Assembly: GCA_022766365.1 (NCBI GenBank)
Contig: JALENW010000024.1
Coordinates: forward strand, 1 to 64,000
Reading direction: 5' to 3'
Source of the DNA: Clostridiales bacterium
GTDB taxonomy: Bacteria; Bacillota; Clostridia; Peptostreptococcales; Anaerovoracaceae
Length of the DNA stretch: 64,000 nucleotides
Position numbers and translations under genes: made by a program. The notes under the pieces were generated by a model, which saw only the letters and a program-made list of their open reading frames with translations, did not search any database and was not told the origin of the DNA. Position 1 is the first letter of the stretch. The number at the start of each line of letters is the position of its first letter. Of this stretch, positions 8,410 through 18,385 are shown in pieces.

Positions 8410-9791
8410 CTTTAAAGGAGAAGAATCTAAGTAAAACGGGACCTGAGAAGTTAAAGGATTTTCAAAGATTCGGAAGTGTTCTGGGACTTGAGAGAATGAA
8501 GAAACTCCTTTTTAAACTCGGTAATCCGGAAAAGAAACTTAAGGTTATACATGTTGCAGGAACCAATGGAAAAGGTTCAATTTGCCATTATCTTTACAAT
8601 GCTCTTTTGGAAAACCGATATAAGGCAGGAATGTTTATTTCTCCATACCTTGAAAGATTCAACGAGAGAATACAGCTTGGAGGAGAGTATATTTCGGACG
8701 AAGATCTTGATGCATTAACAGACCGTGTAGTGAAAGCGACGGAAATTATGGTTGAGGAAGGGGAAGACTCACCGACGGAATTTGAAGTTATAACAGCAAT
8801 AGCTCTTCTATATTTTAAGGAAAAAGAAGCCGATGTTGTGATACTTGAAGTTGGCCTTGGAGGTAGAGGAGATTCAACCAATGTAATAGAAAAGCCTATA
8901 ATGTCAATTATAGGCTCAATTTCTTACGATCACATGGATAGACTCGGCAATACGATTGAAGAAATTGCAATGGAAAAAGCCGGCATTATCAAACGTGGAT
9001 GCCCTCTTGTTACAGCAATAGAAGATAAGGTTGCATTTAATGTTGTAGCAAGCGTTGCTGAGGAAAAATCCGTTCCATTTATAGATGGAAGCGCCGCAGC
9101 CGGGAGAGCGACAATATCTGAGTCAACAATTAACGGCATGAAATATAACGTAAGGATTTTGGGGGATGAGTATCATGTTGAGACATCCATGGCGGGAGAG
9201 TTTCAGCTTTTAAATTCAGTTACGGCATTGGTTGCGCTCGAATATATGAGAGAAAAATCCATATTAAGGCTTAACAAAGATGATATTCTTAAAGGTATTA
9301 AGAAAGCCTTTAATCCCGGCAGGCTGGAGATATTGTCACATAGCCCACTTGTAATACTTGATGGCGCTCATAATCAGGACAGTTCTAAAGTTTTGCGCAA
9401 TGCTGCCTTAAATGCCTTTGGAGAAGATCTTTTAAAGGAATGCATATTGATTACTGCAATGATGTCCGACAAAGAAATAGACAAAATCATGGAGAATCTA
9501 CTACATTTGGGTGGCAAATATTTCCTTTGCGAACCTGAGAACCACAGGAGAGCAGATGGGGAAGTATTAGCTGCAAGTCTGGCTGATTTGGAAGTTGACC
9601 CCAATCATATTACGATAATAAGATCACCCCGTGAGGCTGTTTCCAAAGCTTTTGAGGAAATATCAATGGGAAGAGCCGGAGGTGTTGTTATAGCAGGATC
9701 TTTGTATCTTGTAGGTGAAGTTAGATCTCAAGTTATTGAGGAGGTGAGACATCTTGAAATGCAGGCCGATTTTAACGCTAACCAGAACTGA
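8406..9791 (+). CDS. folC: Folylpolyglutamate synthase / dihydrofolate synthase
   Basis: This 461-residue Mur-ligase-fold enzyme adds glutamate to dihydropteroate and tetrahydrofolates, using ATP, in the cytosol. The P-loop HVAGTNGKGSICHYL and the segment LEVGLGGRGDSTN with the FolC omega-loop/second signature identify it, as does LDGAHNQDS in the C-terminal domain. It starts inside the valS stop (ATGA), a common Firmicutes valS-folC order, so it is translationally coupled. The last 38 bp overlap the next gene. The protein is somewhat longer than many FolC proteins, without an extra domain that I can recognise. Confidence 0.95.
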   Translation: MTLKEKNLSKTGPEKLKDFQRFGSVLGLERMKKLLFKLGNPEKKLKVIHVAGTNGKGSICHYLYNALLENRYKAGMFISPYLERFNERIQLGGEYISDEDLDALTDRVVKATEIMVEEGEDSPTEFEVITAIALLYFKEKEADVVILEVGLGGRGDSTNVIEKPIMSIIGSISYDHMDRLGNTIEEIAMEKAGIIKRGCPLVTAIEDKVAFNVVASVAEEKSVPFIDGSAAAGRATISESTINGMKYNVRILGDEYHVETSMAGEFQLLNSVTALVALEYMREKSILRLNKDDILKGIKKAFNPGRLEILSHSPLVILDGAHNQDSSKVLRNAALNAFGEDLLKECILITAMMSDKEIDKIMENLLHLGGKYFLCEPENHRRADGEVLAASLADLEVDPNHITIIRSPREAVSKAFEEISMGRAGGVVIAGSLYLVGEVRSQVIEEVRHLEMQADFNANQN

Positions 9792-10218
9792 TGAGTATGA
9801 CAGACTCGTCAAGTTTTTCGTAGAAAACGAACTGGAGTTTGATGGAGATGAGGAAGTTGATACTGATATCGTTCAATGCTTTAAGATGGTTGATCCTGCC
9901 GATAATCTTATTGCTGCGGCAGTACTTGCTAAACGGGAGGGAGAATATATCATTGACGGTATAGCAGTGGATCCCGCCTTTAGAAAGTTTGGCCTGGGCA
10001 AGGTGCTTTTGGAAAAGCTGAAATCTGAGGTTAAGAGACTCGGTGGAGACTCGATTGCTATAGTTGCACGGGCTCCTGAATTTTTTAGGAAAAATGATTT
10101 TGATAGAGTAAACCCGGACTCGGCTCCGAATTTCTTTGAGTGTAAACAATGCCCACAGTACTTGAAGAACTGTTTTCCGGAAGTTATGAGACTGAAAATT
10201 GATAAGGTGAATAATTAA
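9754..10218 (+). CDS. GNAT family N-acetyltransferase
   Basis: The protein has 154 residues with the GNAT acetyl-CoA-binding core: a beta-strand GIAVDPAFRKFGLGKVLLEKL, containing the RKxGLGxxL variant of the Q/RxxGxG/A loop (about residues 70-88), and a helix after it. The start is TTG at 9754, preceded by GAGGAGGTGAG with good spacing, inside the end of folC. The C-terminal region carries a CKQCPQYLKNC motif with three Cys that could bind a metal. Substrate unknown; protein N-terminal, amino acid or antibiotic acetylation are all possible. Co-transcription with valS-folC is likely. Confidence 0.75.
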   Translation: MKCRPILTLTRTDEYDRLVKFFVENELEFDGDEEVDTDIVQCFKMVDPADNLIAAAVLAKREGEYIIDGIAVDPAFRKFGLGKVLLEKLKSEVKRLGGDSIAIVARAPEFFRKNDFDRVNPDSAPNFFECKQCPQYLKNCFPEVMRLKIDKVNN

Positions 10219-10223
10219 AAATC

Positions 10224-10976
10224 ATGGATTACAAGAGAATACTCCAAACAATCCTGGATATAGGAGAGGAAATGCTCGTATGCGGAGCTGAAGTCAGCAG
10301 GGTTGAAGACAGCATTTTCAGAATGTGCAAGGGATATGGATGTGAGAGAATCAATGTTTTTATAATAACTAACAACATGCAGGTAACTATTGAAACACCT
10401 GATGGTGAAATAATAACACAAATTAGGACTGTACTCAGGTACAATCCTAATTTTGCTATGCTGGATGAGCTTAATAATTTGTCAAGAGAGGCCGCTTCAG
10501 GCAGTCCCGGCTATTACATACTGTCAAAAAAATTCGATAAAATCGTCACCGCTAAGTATCAACCGAGATTCTTTAAATATATTGGAGGAGTCCTTGTAAG
10601 TGGCGGATTCTCCATGTTCTTCGGCGGAGATGTTATGGATGCACTGGTTGCATCCATCGGTGCATGCATTATCGTTTTTATTGAAAGATACCTCAATACC
10701 AGAGAGGATAACGAATTTGTATACTATTATATAGTTTCTCTGATAACTGCCATCGCTACAGTTTTTATGGTCAGGGCCGGTCTCGGTCACAACATCGACA
10801 AGATTATGATAGGTGAAATAATGCTTGTCATACCTGGAGTTGCAATGACGAATGCAATAAGAGATTTGCTTATGGGTGATACAGGATCGGGCATGCTGAG
10901 ATTTATAAATGCAGTTTTAGTAGCCGGCATTATAGCTTCCGGATTCGCTACGGCTTTGCTGATGTTCGGAGGTTAG
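10224..10976 (+). CDS. Threonine/serine exporter, N-terminal half (ThrE/YjjP-like, DUF1212)
   Basis: This 250-residue protein has a soluble N-terminal region of about 115 residues. It contains the conserved segments GAEVSRVEDSIFRMCKGYG and NVFIITNNMQVTIETPDG, followed by about five membrane helices. That is the N-terminal half of ThrE-type exporters, called YjjP in E. coli, which export small amino acids or dicarboxylates with YjjB. The C-terminal half is encoded separately 41 bp downstream, so the transporter is split in two genes here. Substrate is not determined by sequence: threonine/serine or succinate have been described in the family. Confidence 0.82.
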   Translation: MDYKRILQTILDIGEEMLVCGAEVSRVEDSIFRMCKGYGCERINVFIITNNMQVTIETPDGEIITQIRTVLRYNPNFAMLDELNNLSREAASGSPGYYILSKKFDKIVTAKYQPRFFKYIGGVLVSGGFSMFFGGDVMDALVASIGACIIVFIERYLNTREDNEFVYYYIVSLITAIATVFMVRAGLGHNIDKIMIGEIMLVIPGVAMTNAIRDLLMGDTGSGMLRFINAVLVAGIIASGFATALLMFGG

Positions 10977-11017
10977 TTCATGTGTGCAGACATAAATAAT
11001 GGTTTTAGGGGGCTTAG

Positions 11018-11575
11018 ATGAATGAGATGATTATTCCGATTGCTACAGCGATTATCGGATCTCTTGGGTTTGGTATAAATATGAAAATCAAGATGCCTCA
11101 TGTGATCTATGTAGCGATTTCGGGAGGCATAACATATTATATTTATTTGATGGCATTCGCCGCATGGGAAAATAATTTTTTAGCTAACTTTGTTGCAGCT
11201 GTATTCGTTTCAGTATTTGCAGAAACGATGGCGAGAATACACAAGACACCTACAACAATATTTCTTACATCAGGAGCAATATGTTTGATTCCCGGCGGTA
11301 GACTTTATTATGCTATGTACGGTATAATTAATAACGATGAGGTAGCTTTTATTGAAAATGGAGAGATTGCTCTCATCATTGCTCTTGCTATTGCTTCCGG
11401 ATTTATGGTAGTTACCGTTTTGATGAAACTTCTCAGCAGAGTTATAGAGCCGCAAAAAAGGAGATTCAGGCAGAGAAAGATGGCACATGGACATGAGTCA
11501 AATGTTCACTGCTTGGATTCTACTGATGTTAAAACTGAAGTTAAAGTCGACAACGGATGCAATGACAATAGATGA
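11018..11575 (+). CDS. Threonine/serine exporter, C-terminal half (YjjB-like, DUF3815)
   Basis: The protein has 185 residues with four to five membrane helices. SLGFGINMKIKMP near the N-terminus, the FAETMARIHKTPTTIFLTSG segment and the proline/glycine-rich IPGGRLYYAMYGI motif match the YjjB/DUF3815 half of ThrE transporters. It pairs with the YjjP-like protein encoded upstream; the two membrane proteins most likely form one exporter. The basic tail (KRRFRQRK) lies in the cytosol by the positive-inside rule. The 124 bp between this gene and glyA hold only a weak promoter-like sequence. Confidence 0.82.
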   Translation: MNEMIIPIATAIIGSLGFGINMKIKMPHVIYVAISGGITYYIYLMAFAAWENNFLANFVAAVFVSVFAETMARIHKTPTTIFLTSGAICLIPGGRLYYAMYGIINNDEVAFIENGEIALIIALAIASGFMVVTVLMKLLSRVIEPQKRRFRQRKMAHGHESNVHCLDSTDVKTEVKVDNGCNDNR

Positions 11576-11699
11576 GATAAGAATGCTTAGGAGATGTGAT
11601 GGAGATAATGCTAAATTTGCAATTTTTATTGCACAAGCTATCATATCTTTATCTGTGAAATATCAATATTCTGTATAGGAAAGGGTAGGAATAGTAGAC

Positions 11700-12947
11700 A
11701 TGTTTACAAAGGATGGGAAAGACGACAGCCGTTATAACAGAGATAATATTGAGTTTATCAAGCACAGCTCACCAACAGTGGGCGAATTAATTGAAAGGGA
11801 GTATGAGAGGCAGAAAGGAAATATTGAACTAATTGCCTCAGAGAATTATTCCAGCGAGGCTGTTTTGGCAGCATGCGGATCATGCCTTTCTTGGAAATAT
11901 GCCGAGGGCTATCCTGAAGCGGAAAGAAAAACCGGAAATAGGGGAAGATATTACGGGGGAACAGAATTTGTTGATCAGATTGAAGAATACTGCTGTAAGA
12001 AATGGAAAGAAGTATTTGATACCGATTATCATGTAAATGTTCAACCGCATAGCGGTTCACAAGCAAACTTTTCAGCATACAGGGTTGCTGTTGATCCCGG
12101 AGATACCGTTCTCTCGTTCAGCCTGGACAATGGAGGTCACTTGACACATGGTTCTCCCGTTAACTTCAGTGGGAATTTATATGATATGGTTTTTTACAGT
12201 GTTGACCATAATGGCTTTATTGATATGGAAGATGTTTGCAAAAAGGCAAGGGAATGTAATCCGAAACTTATTGTAGCAGGAGCAAGTGCTTATGCCAGAA
12301 CTATAGATTTTAAGTCATTTGGAGAGATTGCCAAAGAGGTTGGTGCTCTGCTCATGGTGGACATGGCTCATATTGCCGGACTTGTGGTAGCAGGAGATCA
12401 TCCCTCACCGTTTGGACACGCTGACTTGATAACTACTACTACCCATAAGACTCTTAGAGGCCCGAGGGGTGGGATGATATTCTCAAAACCTGAACTTGCA
12501 AAGAAAGTCGACAGTGCTGTTTTCCCATATGCTCAAGGAGGCCCGTTGGAACACATAATCGCAGGGAAAGCTGTCTGCGCAGAGGAGGCATTAACTTCTG
12601 AATATAAGGAGTACATACATCAGGTTGTTAAGAATTCAAAAGCATTCTGTCAAGCATTTCTTGATATGGGTTATAAAGTCGTAACAGGAGGTACTGACAA
12701 TCACCTGTTCATGTTGGATCTATCCGATTATCATTTTTCCGGTAAGGATCTTCAGGACGAACTTGATAAGATAGGCATTACATTGAATAAGAATATGATT
12801 CCGGAAGATAAGAGAAGCCCCAAGGAAACCAGTGGAGTGAGAATAGGAACAGCTCCTATGACCACACGAGGATATCTGGAAGATGACTTTGTGAAAGTAG
12901 CTAAAAGAATTGACGCAAAAATCAAGGAGATGGAAAAATATCTATGA
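11700..12947 (+). CDS. glyA: Serine hydroxymethyltransferase
   Basis: This PLP enzyme of 415 residues interconverts serine and glycine while making 5,10-methylene-tetrahydrofolate. The PLP-lysine motif TTTTHKTLRGPRGG is present, as are the early ELIASENYSSEAVL and NVQPHSGSQAN segments. Length is normal; the first 20 residues are a short extension. It follows the exporter genes and overlaps the plsX start by 4 bp, so it is probably transcribed with the plsX-rnc-smc run. Upstream, AAAGGGTAGGAA gives a modest ribosome binding site. Confidence 0.97.
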   Translation: MFTKDGKDDSRYNRDNIEFIKHSSPTVGELIEREYERQKGNIELIASENYSSEAVLAACGSCLSWKYAEGYPEAERKTGNRGRYYGGTEFVDQIEEYCCKKWKEVFDTDYHVNVQPHSGSQANFSAYRVAVDPGDTVLSFSLDNGGHLTHGSPVNFSGNLYDMVFYSVDHNGFIDMEDVCKKARECNPKLIVAGASAYARTIDFKSFGEIAKEVGALLMVDMAHIAGLVVAGDHPSPFGHADLITTTTHKTLRGPRGGMIFSKPELAKKVDSAVFPYAQGGPLEHIIAGKAVCAEEALTSEYKEYIHQVVKNSKAFCQAFLDMGYKVVTGGTDNHLFMLDLSDYHFSGKDLQDELDKIGITLNKNMIPEDKRSPKETSGVRIGTAPMTTRGYLEDDFVKVAKRIDAKIKEMEKYL

Positions 12948-13987
12948 AAATATTAATTGATGGTATGGGAGGAGACAATGCACCTGATATCGTAGTTGAG
13001 GGTGCAATTATGGCAACTGAATATACTGCCGATGAGCTTTGTATACTCGGCAGGGAAGATGCAATAAGAGATCTATTGCGAGAACATGGGTATCAAGGAG
13101 ATCAGATTTCTGTAATAAATGCTACGGAAGAAATTGAAAACGATGAGTCTCCTGTCAGAGCTATCAGAAGAAAGAAAGATTCGTCCATAGTTAAGGCCTT
13201 GAATATGCTGAAGGAAGGTGATGGAGATGTACTGGTTTCAGCAGGGAGTACCGGCGCTTTACTGGCAGGTGGACATCTGATTTTAGGATGCATAGATGGA
13301 ATAGAACGTCCTGCGCTTGCAACTGTCTATCCTATCATAGGGAAAGAACCTTCACTGCTCTTAGATGCGGGAGCAAATGTTGAATGCAAGCCACATCATC
13401 TGCTGCAATTTGCATATATGGGTTCCCTGTATATGGAAGAAGTAATAGGCAGAAAGAACCCTGTAGTGGGACTTGTCAGCAATGGCGTGGAGCAGGGAAA
13501 GGGCAGCCTTCTTACAAAGGAAACTTATAAACTTTTAGACGAAACTTCTCTGAATTTTATGGGTAACATTGAAGCACGGGATATACCACTTGGTATAGCA
13601 GATGTAATTGTCACGGATGGTTTTACCGGAAATGTTATTTTAAAACTTTCTGAGGGATTAGCTTTGACCATGATGAGGGAACTCAAGTATAGATTTACAT
13701 CTTCCAATATCGCTAAACTTGGAGCAGCAATGCTAAAGAGCAAACTTTATAGCCTGAAGCAAGATGTTGATTATAAGGAATACGGAGGTGCTCCCATACT
13801 TGGACTCAATAATGCCCTGCTTAAGATGCATGGATCCTCAGACGGGTATGCTGTAATGAGAACCATACTCAAAGCAATACCATATGTCAGAGAAGATGTA
13901 GTCGGGAAAATAAGTAAAGCCGTGCAGAGGCAAAATGAACTCGGCAATGCCAAGGATGACTCTAAGCAAATATTAGAGTCAAAATGA
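12944..13987 (+). CDS. plsX: Phosphate acyltransferase PlsX
   Basis: This 347-residue enzyme makes acyl-phosphate from acyl-ACP, the first committed step of phosphatidic acid synthesis in Firmicutes, acting at the membrane surface. The N-terminal DGMGGDNAPDIVVEG motif, the VSAGSTGALLAGG segment and VTDGFTGNVILKLSEG are PlsX signatures. It overlaps glyA by 4 bp. Its acyl-phosphate product is used by PlsY, encoded at 20600 in the same run, and the glycerol-3-phosphate acceptor comes from GpsA next to PlsY. The acpP gene often found between plsX and rnc is absent here. Confidence 0.96.
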   Translation: MKILIDGMGGDNAPDIVVEGAIMATEYTADELCILGREDAIRDLLREHGYQGDQISVINATEEIENDESPVRAIRRKKDSSIVKALNMLKEGDGDVLVSAGSTGALLAGGHLILGCIDGIERPALATVYPIIGKEPSLLLDAGANVECKPHHLLQFAYMGSLYMEEVIGRKNPVVGLVSNGVEQGKGSLLTKETYKLLDETSLNFMGNIEARDIPLGIADVIVTDGFTGNVILKLSEGLALTMMRELKYRFTSSNIAKLGAAMLKSKLYSLKQDVDYKEYGGAPILGLNNALLKMHGSSDGYAVMRTILKAIPYVREDVVGKISKAVQRQNELGNAKDDSKQILESK

Positions 13988-14000
13988 TACGCAAGAAAAT

Positions 14001-14765
14001 ATGAAAGACAACGTTATTGATGATAAGCATATAAATGCAGAGGGCGAAGTGAATCCAAAAATATCAAATAAAACATCAGGAATAAAGAACGATATTTATA
14101 ATTATGAGTTCAAAAATTTATATCTCTTGAGGGAAGCCCTTACTCACAGCTCATTCAAAAGAGAGAACGATACCTATGGAGATGGAAATCCTGCCGGGGA
14201 TAACGAAAGGCTGGAATTCTTGGGAGACGCTTTGCTTGACCTTATTATCGGGGATATTTTGTTCAAAAATATGCCCGATGAGAAGGAAGGTAACCTTTCA
14301 AAGACAAGGGCAAATATCGTATGTGAAGAATCACTTGCAAAAATTGCTGAAAAACTTGACTTAGGCACTAAAATTTTACTGGGAAGAGGAGAAGAAAAAT
14401 CAGGCGGACGGAAAAAGCCTTCGATTACTGCGGACGCAGTTGAGGCTTTGATTGGAGCTATTTATCTCGATAGTGATTTTCAGTGTGTTTACGCTTGGGT
14501 TCAAGATGTTTTTAAATCCACGGTTGAAAGTGGAGTGAGGGGTGAACTGAAACACGATTATAAGTCTTTTTTACAGGAAAAACTTCAAACCAAGGGAGCT
14601 GTTGACATAAACTACGTTACCTACAGGGAAGATGGTCCGCCTCACGACAAAGTTTTTTTTGTGAAAGTGTTTTGTAACGAAAAAGAAATAGGACAAGGTT
14701 TCGGCAAATCAAAAAAAACGGCTGAGCAGGATGCTGCTAGGGATGCCATCGGAAAGGGATTATAG
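14001..14765 (+). CDS. rnc: Ribonuclease III
   Basis: This 254-residue double-strand-specific endonuclease processes rRNA precursors and other structured RNAs. The catalytic signature NERLEFLGDALLDLIIGD is at about residues 68-85, and the second acidic site lies in ADAVEALIGAIYLD. A C-terminal double-stranded-RNA-binding domain (about 182-254, ending in GKSKKTAEQDAARDAI) is present. The first 28 residues are an unconserved extension, so a later start is possible, but the ATG at 14001 is the first in the gap after plsX. It lies 3 bp before smc in the standard rnc-smc-ftsY order. Confidence 0.95.
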   Translation: MKDNVIDDKHINAEGEVNPKISNKTSGIKNDIYNYEFKNLYLLREALTHSSFKRENDTYGDGNPAGDNERLEFLGDALLDLIIGDILFKNMPDEKEGNLSKTRANIVCEESLAKIAEKLDLGTKILLGRGEEKSGGRKKPSITADAVEALIGAIYLDSDFQCVYAWVQDVFKSTVESGVRGELKHDYKSFLQEKLQTKGAVDINYVTYREDGPPHDKVFFVKVFCNEKEIGQGFGKSKKTAEQDAARDAIGKGL

Positions 14766-14768
14766 AAT

Positions 14769-17700
14769 ATGTATTTTAAACGCTTGGAAATGCATGGGTT
14801 TAAGTCTTTTGCAGATCCTGTAGTAATAGAATTTCATGAGGGTGTAACCTGCGTAGTGGGTCCAAATGGAAGCGGGAAAAGCAATATAAGCGACGCTATA
14901 AGGTGGGTTTTGGGGGAGCAGAGTCCAAAGACACTCCGGGGAGGCAAGATGGAAGAAGTTATCTTTGCCGGATCAGCTTCAAGAAAACTCCGAGGTATGG
15001 CTGAGGTTACTCTTGTGATAGATAACTCAAAGGGTATACTGGATATCGACTATTCTGAGGTATCTATTACAAGGCGAATGTTCAGGTCAGGTGAAAGTGA
15101 GTATCTTATAAACAATGTCCCATGCAGGCTCAGGGATATCAGAGAACTGATAATGGATACAGGGATAGGTGTTGATGGCTATTCTATAATAGGACAGGGA
15201 AAAATTGCGGATATTGTAAGCAACAAGCCTGAGAGCAGAAGGGAGATATTTGAGGAAGCTGCGGGGGTGGTTTCTTACAAGACGAGGAAGGCAGAAGCTG
15301 AGAGAAGACTGGAGACAACAAATGCCAATCTATTGAGAGCAAATGATATCATTGGAGAAATCGAATCAAGGATAGATTCCCTAAAGAACGACAGCGAAAG
15401 AGCCGTTGAATATCTGGATTTAAAGAAAAAGTATGAAAGCACGGAGGTTAATGTCATTCTCAAAAACATGGAAAATCTTCAAAATAGAAGCAATGCCATG
15501 GAAGAGGATATTTTGCACCTAGCAAACGATATCAAAAATGAAACCGGGAATATTGCCGAAGTAGAAAAAGTCTTGGAAAATGCGGAAGGTTCTATCAGGG
15601 AAATCGACAAACGTGCTGATATATCCAACAGGCAGTTGTTGGAAGTCATTCAGATGATCAATCAAGAGGAGAATCGCAAAAAAATTACCTCTCAGAAAGA
15701 AGATTTCTTATCCAAAGAAAAACTGCAACTATCGGAGGAGATAGATTCCGTAACCGAAAAACTGACCGATGAAGAATTGAAACTCCGTGAGGGTGAAACT
15801 ACACTCGAGCAACTTATACAGGTTGCAAAATCCAACGAGATCAACTTAGATAACAAGCTTAAAGAATATGAGAAACTTTATGATGAGGATAATATTCTTC
15901 AAAAGGAAATCAACGAAAAGAAAGATCTGATAATCAGGTTATCCGGTGATATTTCAAAGGCTGAAAACGAATCTGCAACTATGTCCAGCATGGGTGATAC
16001 TTTGGCTCAAAGGCATAGTGAAATTTCAGTTGAGTTAGAGCAGATCAAAGAACGTTGGGAGATCATCAAGAACGATCTGGCATCATCAGAAACCGGAAAG
16101 CAGGAACTTGTCAGAGAGGAAGAACGGGTTGCGTCGGATATAGATAATCTAAGGATTCGCAGCAGCGAAATTTCCACTACATTAAAAAAATATGAAAAGG
16201 AAATTGCTGAGGATAACATAAGAATCAGTCGACTTTCAGCTCGTATGAGAACCATTGAAGAGATGGAGGCAAACTACGAGGGTTACAATTACGGGGTGAG
16301 ATACATAATGAAGTCTCGTATTCCGGGAATCAGAGGGGTCGTCGGAGAGGCTATGAGCGTACCGGAGGGCCTGGAAACCGCAATAGAAACTGCTCTCGGC
16401 GGAGGAATGCAAAATATAATTTGCGATTCCGATTCAGATGCCAAGAGAGCTATAAACATACTTAAACAAAATAATGGCGGCAGGCTGACTTTTCTGCCGA
16501 TTTCAAGTGTAAGAGGTACAAAGGCAAGTTTACCGTCATCTATCCAAAATGATAAGAATTTTATAGGTATTGCTTCCGAAGAAATTAAAGTGGCCGATGA
16601 ACATAAGGGCATTTTTGACTACCTTCTCGGAAGAGTTGTGTTGGTGGAAACGCTGGACGCGGCAATCAGACTTTCGAGAGATGTAAAGGGAGGTTTCAGA
16701 CTCGTCACAAGAGATGGAGAAGTAATTAATTCAAGTGGAGCTATAACTGGAGGCAGATATAAAAATGCAAGTGCAAATCTTCTCACAAGAAAGGGCGAGA
16801 TTACGAAACTGGAAAAAGAAATCAATCTTCTGAATGAAGGTATCTCTACCGGGAAAGCGAAGATCAAACAGTTAAAGGTCACAATGGAAGAAACCGGAAA
16901 CAGAATAGAAGAGCTTACAGGTAAACTGTCAGGCCTTAGAATTGATATTTCCACAACTGATGCCAAGATAGACTTGCTCAACAACACAATTATCGACCTG
17001 AAAGAAACAAAAGATAAATTGGAAAATCAGCTTCTCAATGTTAATGAGGATAAGACCAGCTCATCAGAACTTCTTGAAAAGCTTGTTGTTACCACCAAAG
17101 ATAAAAAAGATAGACTTAGAAGCTTGAAGAAATCCTTGGAAGATCAGATTTCCGCAAGAGAAAACATCATCTCACTCCTTGAGAAAGCTTCCGTGGAAAA
17201 GACAGAGCTGACAATTAAAGAGAACAGCATAAACAGTCAAATAGATTCTGTACGCTCTCTCGTTGAAAGATTAAAGACGTACACCGATGAACTCAATGAA
17301 AGACTTTCGAACCGCAGAGATAGACTTTCAAATATTTTGTCAGAGATAGAATCACTTGAAGATGCTAAGGGAGAACAGGATATTTACAGTCTTAACGAAA
17401 CTCGAAAAGAACTTGAAACGACAATAATCAGCATATCTAAAGAAAAAGATTCCATGAGCGGAAATCTCTCAAAGGCTACAAGAGAGATTTCAGAACTCAG
17501 GCAAAATATGGAGAGCCTCCAAAGGCAGAAGGTACAGGAGGAAGTGAAGCTTGCCAAAAGTCAAACACAACTTGAGAATTTGACGAACAAGCTTTGGGAC
17601 GAATTTGATATGTCCCTTGCCCAAGCGGCAGAACTTAAGGATCCGGATTTTGTCATGGCTACAGGTGTTAAGGTTGGAAGGGAAGTCAGAAAACGTATAA

Positions 17701-18311
17701 GAGAACTTGGAGATGTTAACATCGGAGCTATCAAGGAATATGAGGAAGTAAGTAAGAGATATGAATTCCTAAAGGATCAAAGAGAAGATATCCTGGACGG
17801 AATGAATGAGCTTAAATCCATAATCTCAGAAATGAATGGAACTATACAGAGGAAATTCAAGGATAGTTTTAATGAGATTGTTATAAATTTCGAGGAGATC
17901 TTCACCGAGCTGTTTGGGGGAGGTCATGCCGAGCTGACGATGGAAAATGAGAGCGATCCCTTGAATTCAGGGATTGAAATAGTTGCTCAACCTCCGGGCA
18001 AGAAACTTCAAAATATAAATCTTATGTCCGGCGGTGAAAAGACCATGACAGCAATTGCTCTGATGTTTGCTGTTCTCAAGGCAAAGCCCACTCCATTTTG
18101 CATTTTAGATGAGGTGGAGGCAGCACTCGATGATAATAACATTGACAGATTTTCAAATTATTTGAGAAAGTTTGATAATATCCAGTTTGTGCTTGTTACG
18201 CACCAGAAAGCCACGATGGAACATGCTGATGTTTTATATGGAGTTACTATGGCAGAACAGGGAGTTTCAAACTTATTATCATTGAAATTAGGGGACGCGA
18301 TCGAATTGTAG
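14769..18311 (+). CDS. smc: Chromosome segregation protein SMC
   Basis: This 1180-residue condensin ATPase compacts and separates chromosomes, as a dimer with ScpA and ScpB (not in this window). Walker A GPNGSGKS is at residues 31-38. Long coiled-coil arms flank a hinge at about 510-670 (GVVGEAMSVPEGLETAIETA start, GGR-rich end). The ABC signature LMSGGEK is near residue 1087 and Walker B ILDEVEAALDD near 1113. Length is typical. It begins 3 bp after rnc; a promoter-like site in the 74-bp gap after it may give ftsY-der separate transcription. Confidence 0.98.
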   Translation: MYFKRLEMHGFKSFADPVVIEFHEGVTCVVGPNGSGKSNISDAIRWVLGEQSPKTLRGGKMEEVIFAGSASRKLRGMAEVTLVIDNSKGILDIDYSEVSITRRMFRSGESEYLINNVPCRLRDIRELIMDTGIGVDGYSIIGQGKIADIVSNKPESRREIFEEAAGVVSYKTRKAEAERRLETTNANLLRANDIIGEIESRIDSLKNDSERAVEYLDLKKKYESTEVNVILKNMENLQNRSNAMEEDILHLANDIKNETGNIAEVEKVLENAEGSIREIDKRADISNRQLLEVIQMINQEENRKKITSQKEDFLSKEKLQLSEEIDSVTEKLTDEELKLREGETTLEQLIQVAKSNEINLDNKLKEYEKLYDEDNILQKEINEKKDLIIRLSGDISKAENESATMSSMGDTLAQRHSEISVELEQIKERWEIIKNDLASSETGKQELVREEERVASDIDNLRIRSSEISTTLKKYEKEIAEDNIRISRLSARMRTIEEMEANYEGYNYGVRYIMKSRIPGIRGVVGEAMSVPEGLETAIETALGGGMQNIICDSDSDAKRAINILKQNNGGRLTFLPISSVRGTKASLPSSIQNDKNFIGIASEEIKVADEHKGIFDYLLGRVVLVETLDAAIRLSRDVKGGFRLVTRDGEVINSSGAITGGRYKNASANLLTRKGEITKLEKEINLLNEGISTGKAKIKQLKVTMEETGNRIEELTGKLSGLRIDISTTDAKIDLLNNTIIDLKETKDKLENQLLNVNEDKTSSSELLEKLVVTTKDKKDRLRSLKKSLEDQISARENIISLLEKASVEKTELTIKENSINSQIDSVRSLVERLKTYTDELNERLSNRRDRLSNILSEIESLEDAKGEQDIYSLNETRKELETTIISISKEKDSMSGNLSKATREISELRQNMESLQRQKVQEEVKLAKSQTQLENLTNKLWDEFDMSLAQAAELKDPDFVMATGVKVGREVRKRIRELGDVNIGAIKEYEEVSKRYEFLKDQREDILDGMNELKSIISEMNGTIQRKFKDSFNEIVINFEEIFTELFGGGHAELTMENESDPLNSGIEIVAQPPGKKLQNINLMSGGEKTMTAIALMFAVLKAKPTPFCILDEVEAALDDNNIDRFSNYLRKFDNIQFVLVTHQKATMEHADVLYGVTMAEQGVSNLLSLKLGDAIEL

Positions 18312-18330
18312 ACGGTATAGATCAGATAAT

Positions 18331-18358
18331 TTGACCTCTAATGTATAATGTATATATA
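18331..18358 (+). promoter_or_regulatory. Possible promoter of ftsY
   Basis: TTGACC (18331-18336) and TATATA (18353-18358) are 16 bp apart in the gap between smc and ftsY. A second TATAAT at 18344-18349 lies too close to that -35. It would place a start near 18365, with AAAGGAGAT just before the ftsY ATG. Confidence 0.4.
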
Positions 18359-18385
18359 GTAATTATAGGCTATGAAAGGAGATAA

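Noticed and set aside
11487..11678. 63-codon plus-strand frame across the end of the YjjB-like gene
   Set aside because: It overlaps 89 bp of a well-supported gene, has no ribosome binding site and no recognisable sequence pattern.
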